Source: Paragonimus skrjabini miyazakii (lineage: Eukaryota; Platyhelminthes; Trematoda; Plagiorchiida; Troglotrematidae). Taken from it: a stretch of DNA of 64,000 bases. The position numbers and the translations under genes are program-made. The stretch spans positions 22,082 to 86,081 of the forward strand of contig JTDE01021220.1 in the NCBI GenBank assembly GCA_014338405.1. The letters run 5' to 3'. The notes under the pieces were generated by a model. It did not search any database and was not told the origin of the DNA. It saw only the letters and a list, made by a program, of their open reading frames with translations. This document shows positions 58,331-64,000 of the stretch, piece after piece. Positions within the stretch are counted from its first letter, which is position 1. Every line of letters starts with the position of its first letter.

Positions 58331-59849
58331 TATTATTTTTACTCCGTTTAACGTTTTCATCTCAGTGGTCCACCTATATGAGTGGAGGTCGTGTTTCATT
58401 CGAGGTCCCTTAAGCCTTGTGTTAATTTAAATTAGCGGTATTGTAGACGTAACAGTGACCCTAACGTACAGTAAACAAGACGGTTGCGACAGGGACTTAT
58501 TTCACACGAACCCATCAATTTCAGATATATAGGAATCGGAAATAGCATCTACCGACAGTGAATTGACGGAAGAAACGCTTACTTCTGATTTTCCAAAAGC
58601 TGCTTGACTTTGGCTAAGAAAAACAAGGTCGGAATAATGTAACTATATAAAAACTTCGGATGCACAATTAAGACACTATGTTTGATTAATAGTGTCCCGA
58701 CGAAATCGCATTTTCGCGATGTGGTCGCACGTCCTGACGATGCAAAGCTAGTTCCTTACTTTTAAATTATGTAAACTCTCACCTGCAGTTAACTGGTGCA
58801 CGAAAATGATCCCTGTGATTCGTTTATTGGAACAGTCAGTTTGGTACGTGCTCCCTGAAACTCACTTCCAACCAATTTTTTGATAAGCTCATCTATAAGT
58901 ACTTGCACTACGTTATTACTTCAAGCGAATCCCAAATCGACACTGAATTTTAACATTAACGTAAAGTTTTCACCTTTGTAAGCCGATCTAGAAAACAGGG
59001 TGTTTTGGTAGACCGAAATCACTGCTACTTTCTAAAGCACAAATAATTGTTATCATAAAAAAACGTATCAAAATAGTTGATTGAGAACTGTACAGTCTTC
59101 AACTGAACATTTTCAACTGTTCATATAACTTTTATGTGACATAACTGTCACCAAACCAAATTCCGTTTCTAGTGGATTGATAGAAAGCTAAAAAAATGTT
59201 GGATACTGCTTAGTCCATATGGGTTTCATTCACATCACACCGATAGTTTTATCCGATTTTCAGGTTATCTGAATATAGAAGACAGCTGATAGTATATCAT
59301 TCACATGGTGAAGCATAAGTTTTATTCTAGGATGGGTTAAACTTAGACAAATAAGCTTTGAAGTTATCCTTTACTCTTGGTGGTTGTCAGTTCACTGACA
59401 CCGTATCCTTGGAGTATGACAAAATGACCGACTACTCCTGTGATCCCTCACCACAAGGCGTATTTCTGTTTCCAAAAATACAGCAAATTCACCACACTCT
59501 CCTTAGCTCTATTAATCAAGATCAGCCGGATTCGAAAGGATCAAGCCTATTTCTGGTATTTACTGGTTAATCTTTCGTTTGTTTTCATATTAAATGTGGC
59601 ACATATGTCGTTAGGTTTTTACTGGTGCATGAATGAAGTGGAATGGTATTAAATTGTGTGAAATATTTTGCATAATGTAGAGGACAGACAGATGATACTG
59701 TACAATATACATTCGGACAAATTTGGATAAACTTCTAAGCGTGCATGCAAAAATTTATTTTTGTGTCACAATAATTGGGCAAACGAATCGATGAATGAGT
59801 TGAAAGTTTCGGAATTCACAGTCCCTGGTGGTTATAACCTAAAAAACAT
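58331..59849. other. Unassigned sequence
   Basis: No further EF-hand exon, RNA or element recognised. Confidence 0.45.
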
Positions 59850-60720
59850 TTGTAAGATATCCGCACCAAATTTTGTACGAATGAAGTCAAGCAGTTTGGG
59901 CTTCGTGTTTAACGTGTTATTGATAAATGGGTTGGGGCGCTCGCGACCAATTGTTACAATTTCTTAACTCAAAATGCAACGGCATTATATTCACATTGGA
60001 AACTGAAACCGATGAACGTTCACTTAGTTTTCTGGACTGCCTAGTGAAAGTTGATGAGTACCGGAGATTATGTACCGAAAACCAATTCATTCTGATCTGT
60101 ATCTCAATTTCAACTAGTCGCATCCAATCGGTATGAAGAGAACAGTAATCAAAACACTCGTCAATAGGGCTACTAAGATTTGTACTACTGAACTCTCCAA
60201 AACAACAGAAATTTCTCGGATTAAAGAAGTGTTAGTCGCCAATCAATATCCAAACGCGTTTGTTGAAAACACGATTAAGCGCATATCAACTAAGGAGGAG
60301 ACCAAAACGCCCAGAACTTTCAAGTCTACTGTGCAAATACCGTATCGTGAACAAACATCTGAAAACATTCGCTCCATTCTGTCTGGGTACGCTTTAAGGA
60401 CCGTATTTCGGTTAGATAATAACTTAGAACGACTGGTGGTGTATTCTGAAGATCCAGCTTCTATGAGCGACCAAACAGACTGTGTTTACGAAATTAAATG
60501 CAGTGATTGCAATACTACATAAGAAAGACAAGCAGACAACTGAAAGTACGTGTTGCCGAACACAAGGGGCAAACGAGGTTTCCTCTTAAGGACGTATATC
60601 AACTTCAGAAGCCAGAGAAGAATTCGACCGTTTTACGTGCGGTGTTGTGAACAAGTTCACCGGACTCTCAGCAATCTATGTACTTACGAGGTAACCATAA
60701 ACCTATTTTGTTTATGACAC
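59850..60720 (+). mobile_element. Penelope-like element, RT end to GIY-YIG start
   Basis: Plus-strand pieces: IIFTLETETDERSLSFLDCL (59983-60042, the F-x-E-x-E...FLD block after the RT palm), then after a frameshift YRKPIHSDLYLNFN, then MKRTVIKTLVNRATKICTTE (60133-60192), the linker with NIRSILSGYALRTVFRL, then VYEIKCSDCN, and after another frameshift TYIRKTSRQLKVRVAEHKG (YIG decayed to YIR). This is the only + strand PLE here and, from its CSDCN motif, a third endonuclease lineage. Inactive. Confidence 0.82.
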
Positions 60721-63700
60721 CGCTACAACAGCAGTATGCGGATCATGTGATGGCAATAGATGTACGTGTGTAACCTGTTCACCCAAAAAATGGTTTGTCA
60801 GTTGTTGAATAAGCCAAAAGACAGTCCTCTGAGCGGGTCAGGCAAATGCCCAGAATTCCGAAACCAAAAAGCTAGTTATCAAGACAAATATCGGAATCGG
60901 GTTGAATGGTGAACCTCTTTTGTAAACAAACGGCAGAAGACTGTAACAGGATTACGAGTTCTCATTCATGAACAAACGTGCACTTAAAAGTCACATCAGT
61001 AGTACAGAACCTAACGTTTATAATTTATTTACAAAATAGAACATATGACTTAAAAAGGTATTAGACAACCAGACTATTCACAAACAGAGAAACTAGTTGA
61101 TACACATAAGCACAAGTGTTCCATTTATCCGGTTGCAGTCTGAACTCAGAGTCTGAAATTTTCTTATGTTGTGGTTGAGAATATTGGACAATTAAATTTA
61201 AGCAGCATTACAGTCAACTCACTTCTAACGTAGTGACATACACGATCAATCGTTCATTATTCAGTCACACAGTCTTCCGCATGTCGTTTGAAAAACGTCA
61301 CTCTGATGGATGAATGAACACCAAACTCGGTAAATAGAATTTTTTGCAAGTCAGTAGCAGTGATCGACAGAAGAAGCTGTTATAAACGGAATTTGGACGA
61401 TATCGACTGGTAAAAGAATCGGTATCTACAAACTGGTGACCCGTATACTAAGCACATTTTATGACCCAGATGAAACAGTGGTATGCTGCTGATGGACGTT
61501 TGTCATATATGAATTAGTTATTGTAAGTGGTTTACATAATCATAAAGCATTTCCTAAGAGTTTGTAGTGATATCCAAACGTTTGTTATGTGATCAATAAC
61601 GGCGTCATCTCCGGTCTGTTAGTAACCAACACCTACTCTTTTTCAAACGAAGAAAACATCTGTCCGACTTTTGACATTTTTATACACAGACAAGCATACT
61701 GCGGTTAAATACTTGTTGTTGACGGCTAAACTTGTGTCTGATAACTGAGCGGTTCGGCAAAAGGCTCCATCTTTGTTGAAGGAAACAGTAAACATCAGGT
61801 CAGAAGCTAACTGATTGATCCATTCTAGTATGTACTTATTGATATGCTTATCCTCGAATTACAGTGAGTGACTGGATCCACTGCACAACGCATCAATTCT
61901 TATTTCCACTGTGTGACATCTCTTCATACGGTAGCGGCCGAAATATCAAATGTGTATGCATCACCGGACAGTTAACGACCATATTCATACTGTTGGCTGC
62001 GACTAAATGATCGCTAGCTTCATGTTCAACTTTGTTACCTTCATCTAGTGTTGCCAAACTGGAATTTTCATAGTTGGGAACAGTAAACTTGGATAGTACG
62101 CATGAAAAAATTAGTCCAAACGTTGGGATACTTGTATTCAAATAGTTCCAGTCACTATTTAATAACCGTTAGGTTACATATCAAATAATTCTTCGTGTGT
62201 GTGAAGGTAAACTGTTGACAGCTCATTAGCAGCTGATTTCGTGTTAAGTGGATTTACAGTATCATTATCAAGCAACTTGACCGGTACACGCCAATTTACG
62301 TTCGAGATACAAATATTCATTCGAAAGTCGAATAAAACATTTCGAAAGTTGTTTGTTAACAATGCTGGTGACGGACTTTTGACGATGTGTGCACTGACGC
62401 CATCAAGTGAGTTTCAATGAATTTCATGAGTTTGGACAAGCTCTTCATACTACTGACAAAGAAACAAGTTAAACTGCGTCCGCAAAATAAAACCTCAAGC
62501 ACTAAACTCATCACGACGTCAGCAGACTGATAATTTTTACTCCTTATAGATGAAACTTAGGTAAAAGATTATGCAACCCTTATGTCAGATTAACTCAGAG
62601 TGTTATTGAATGAGCTAATCTTGATTCGTTGAGCTAAAATCTTAGGGAATAACACTGGCTGTTTTCTTCTTCACTGGTGACTGCAATCCGTTTTCGTGAT
62701 TCGAAATGATGCCAGTTGATCTCGAGACATACATATGAGTGAGTTAAGCAACGGCGTCCATGAACAACTGACACCTGCCAACACCTGCGGTTCATATACT
62801 TTTAGTGTCTGATAATCTCGGCGGATACTTGTTTTTAATATAATGATAGATCCTTTTCGTTAACAGTACGAATACTTCCTGGGCAGGTTAATAGGCAAAG
62901 CAACACGTCGCTATCAACTGCTTGAGTGTGACAATCTGTGTGTCAGATCTCATTGGGTATATTTATATATAAATTATGCAAGCACATTTTGACACACACT
63001 TGACATCATGTCATTTATTTAGAATGGTGGGTCACCAACTAATTTGCTAGACTGAAGATGTGTTTGGACTTTCACAATCACGTTTGGTCAGCTGGTTTTC
63101 GTTCATTCTGAGTCATTGTAATAAGTCCGTTAGTCAGGGATTGAGTTTAAATTTCGCAATAACCGTATTTTTCCTTCTTTTCTGCCGTCCACTGGTCAAT
63201 CACACTCTCACACAGATAGGTATTTATCAATCTTTTGTAACTAGATTGCTCAACTGTCTGCTTTGATGGAAATAGTTAAGTGCAAAATCAGACGGATGTA
63301 AGTGTTTCCAGCTTTCTTCAATCCATGTGATCTTCATGGACCGTAGTTCAACACAGCTGCGCTAAGTATCATTTCATGGTGTTCCCCATCAACTTGGATT
63401 AAACTCATCAGTCTTAAGCTGAACACAACTTTATAGAATCAGTCAGTATAAGTTTACTCTAAACAGGTGTAGGTTGGGTTTTGTTGGGGATGACTTTAGA
63501 GCATATCTAAGTGACATGAAATTACTTGCCAAGCATTGTTGAGGATCTTTAATCAAGAAATTTGGAGCAAATTACAATTGAATTTGTGTATCTTAATTTA
63601 TTGAGCTGTCCAGTGAATTTACATAACTTAGTTATTTCACAACGAGTGCAAGTGAAACAAAATTGTTGTACTTTGTTAACCTGGGCTAGCAAAACTTGAA

Positions 63701-64000
63701 CCATCAATAAAACCTAATAGTTCTAAACAGAAATATGGGAATTGCCGTTCAGGTTGATCCCAAATTGGCTGTTCTTAAATAGCGCCCGTTTCCGCCACAG
63801 TAGAAAATTGTGTAACTGATAGTTTTTATAGCTTCCTGTAGATTAAGTGCTGTTATTTACATGTTTGCAAGTATTAGCCAAACTTGTCACATATTCGTAT
63901 AACCAGTAAAAGTATTGATGGTTTATGAATATTGGATTTGTATTACGGTTTGAGTTTGGAACCACTTGGTTAGTTAATTAGTGACATTTTGTATGTGCCT
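60721..64000. other. Unassigned sequence to window end
   Basis: AT-rich, no exon or element recognised. The open frames at 61893-62141 and 63060-63266 carry no motif. Confidence 0.45.

Noticed and set aside
1..64000. CRISPR arrays, operons, phage or bacterial transfer
   Set aside because: No regularly spaced repeats, no closely packed genes, and the only clear gene has eukaryotic introns.

Overview
The window looks like a metazoan nuclear scaffold, most likely from a parasitic flatworm and probably a trematode. The grounds are one split gene with introns of 0.2 to 10.9 kb and standard GT-AG junctions, an AT-rich background, and a dense load of degenerate RTE-type LINEs, Penelope-like elements (PLEs) and a tRNA-type SINE carrying a hammerhead ribozyme. 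Nothing bacterial is present: no operons, Shine-Dalgarno-led genes or CRISPR arrays. Four 100-base N runs (11911-12010, 23446-23545, 41954-42053, 53092-53191) are assembly gaps. The species call is an inference; no marker gene fixes it.

The one confidently identified gene is a sestrin on the + strand. Eight coding exons (7259-39134) join in consistent phase into 512 codons plus a stop. The N-terminal exon or exons were not found. The protein keeps the sestrin core blocks, most of the leucine-pocket positions known from human SESN2 and the Asp-Asp pair used for GATOR2 binding. In the peroxidase-like half it keeps the Cys and Tyr, but the relay His position is Phe. A second protein exon (57866-57992) encodes one canonical EF-hand. 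Two minus-strand reading frames (5143-5354 and 8477-8729) look like possible terminal exons of unrecognised genes.

Layout. 1-4.1 kb: LINE remnants, including a + strand RTE copy lying between two halves of a minus-strand LINE. 4.1-7.3 kb: mostly unassigned, with one candidate minus-strand exon. 7.3-39.1 kb: sestrin, whose introns hold RTE copies (all + strand), PLE copies (minus strand), a 161-bp perfect inverted repeat abutting a gap, a hairpin insertion and a GC-rich duplicated block. 39.1-57 kb: mostly unassigned sequence with a well preserved PLE endonuclease at 40.9-41.3 kb, its repeat-bearing tail, and a PLE remnant near 50 kb. 57-64 kb: a hammerhead-bearing repeat, the EF-hand exon, a SINE with an embedded hammerhead ribozyme, and a + strand PLE.

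The most interesting signal is a set of hammerhead-ribozyme cores (CTGATGA ... GAAA with matching helices) in three contexts: a SINE (58211-58266), a dispersed repeat with two copies (57291-57328 on +, 12738-12774 on -), and the 3' region of a PLE (40488-40544 on -). All calls come from reading the sequence by eye. Translations were checked by hand at exon junctions, but no database search was run.
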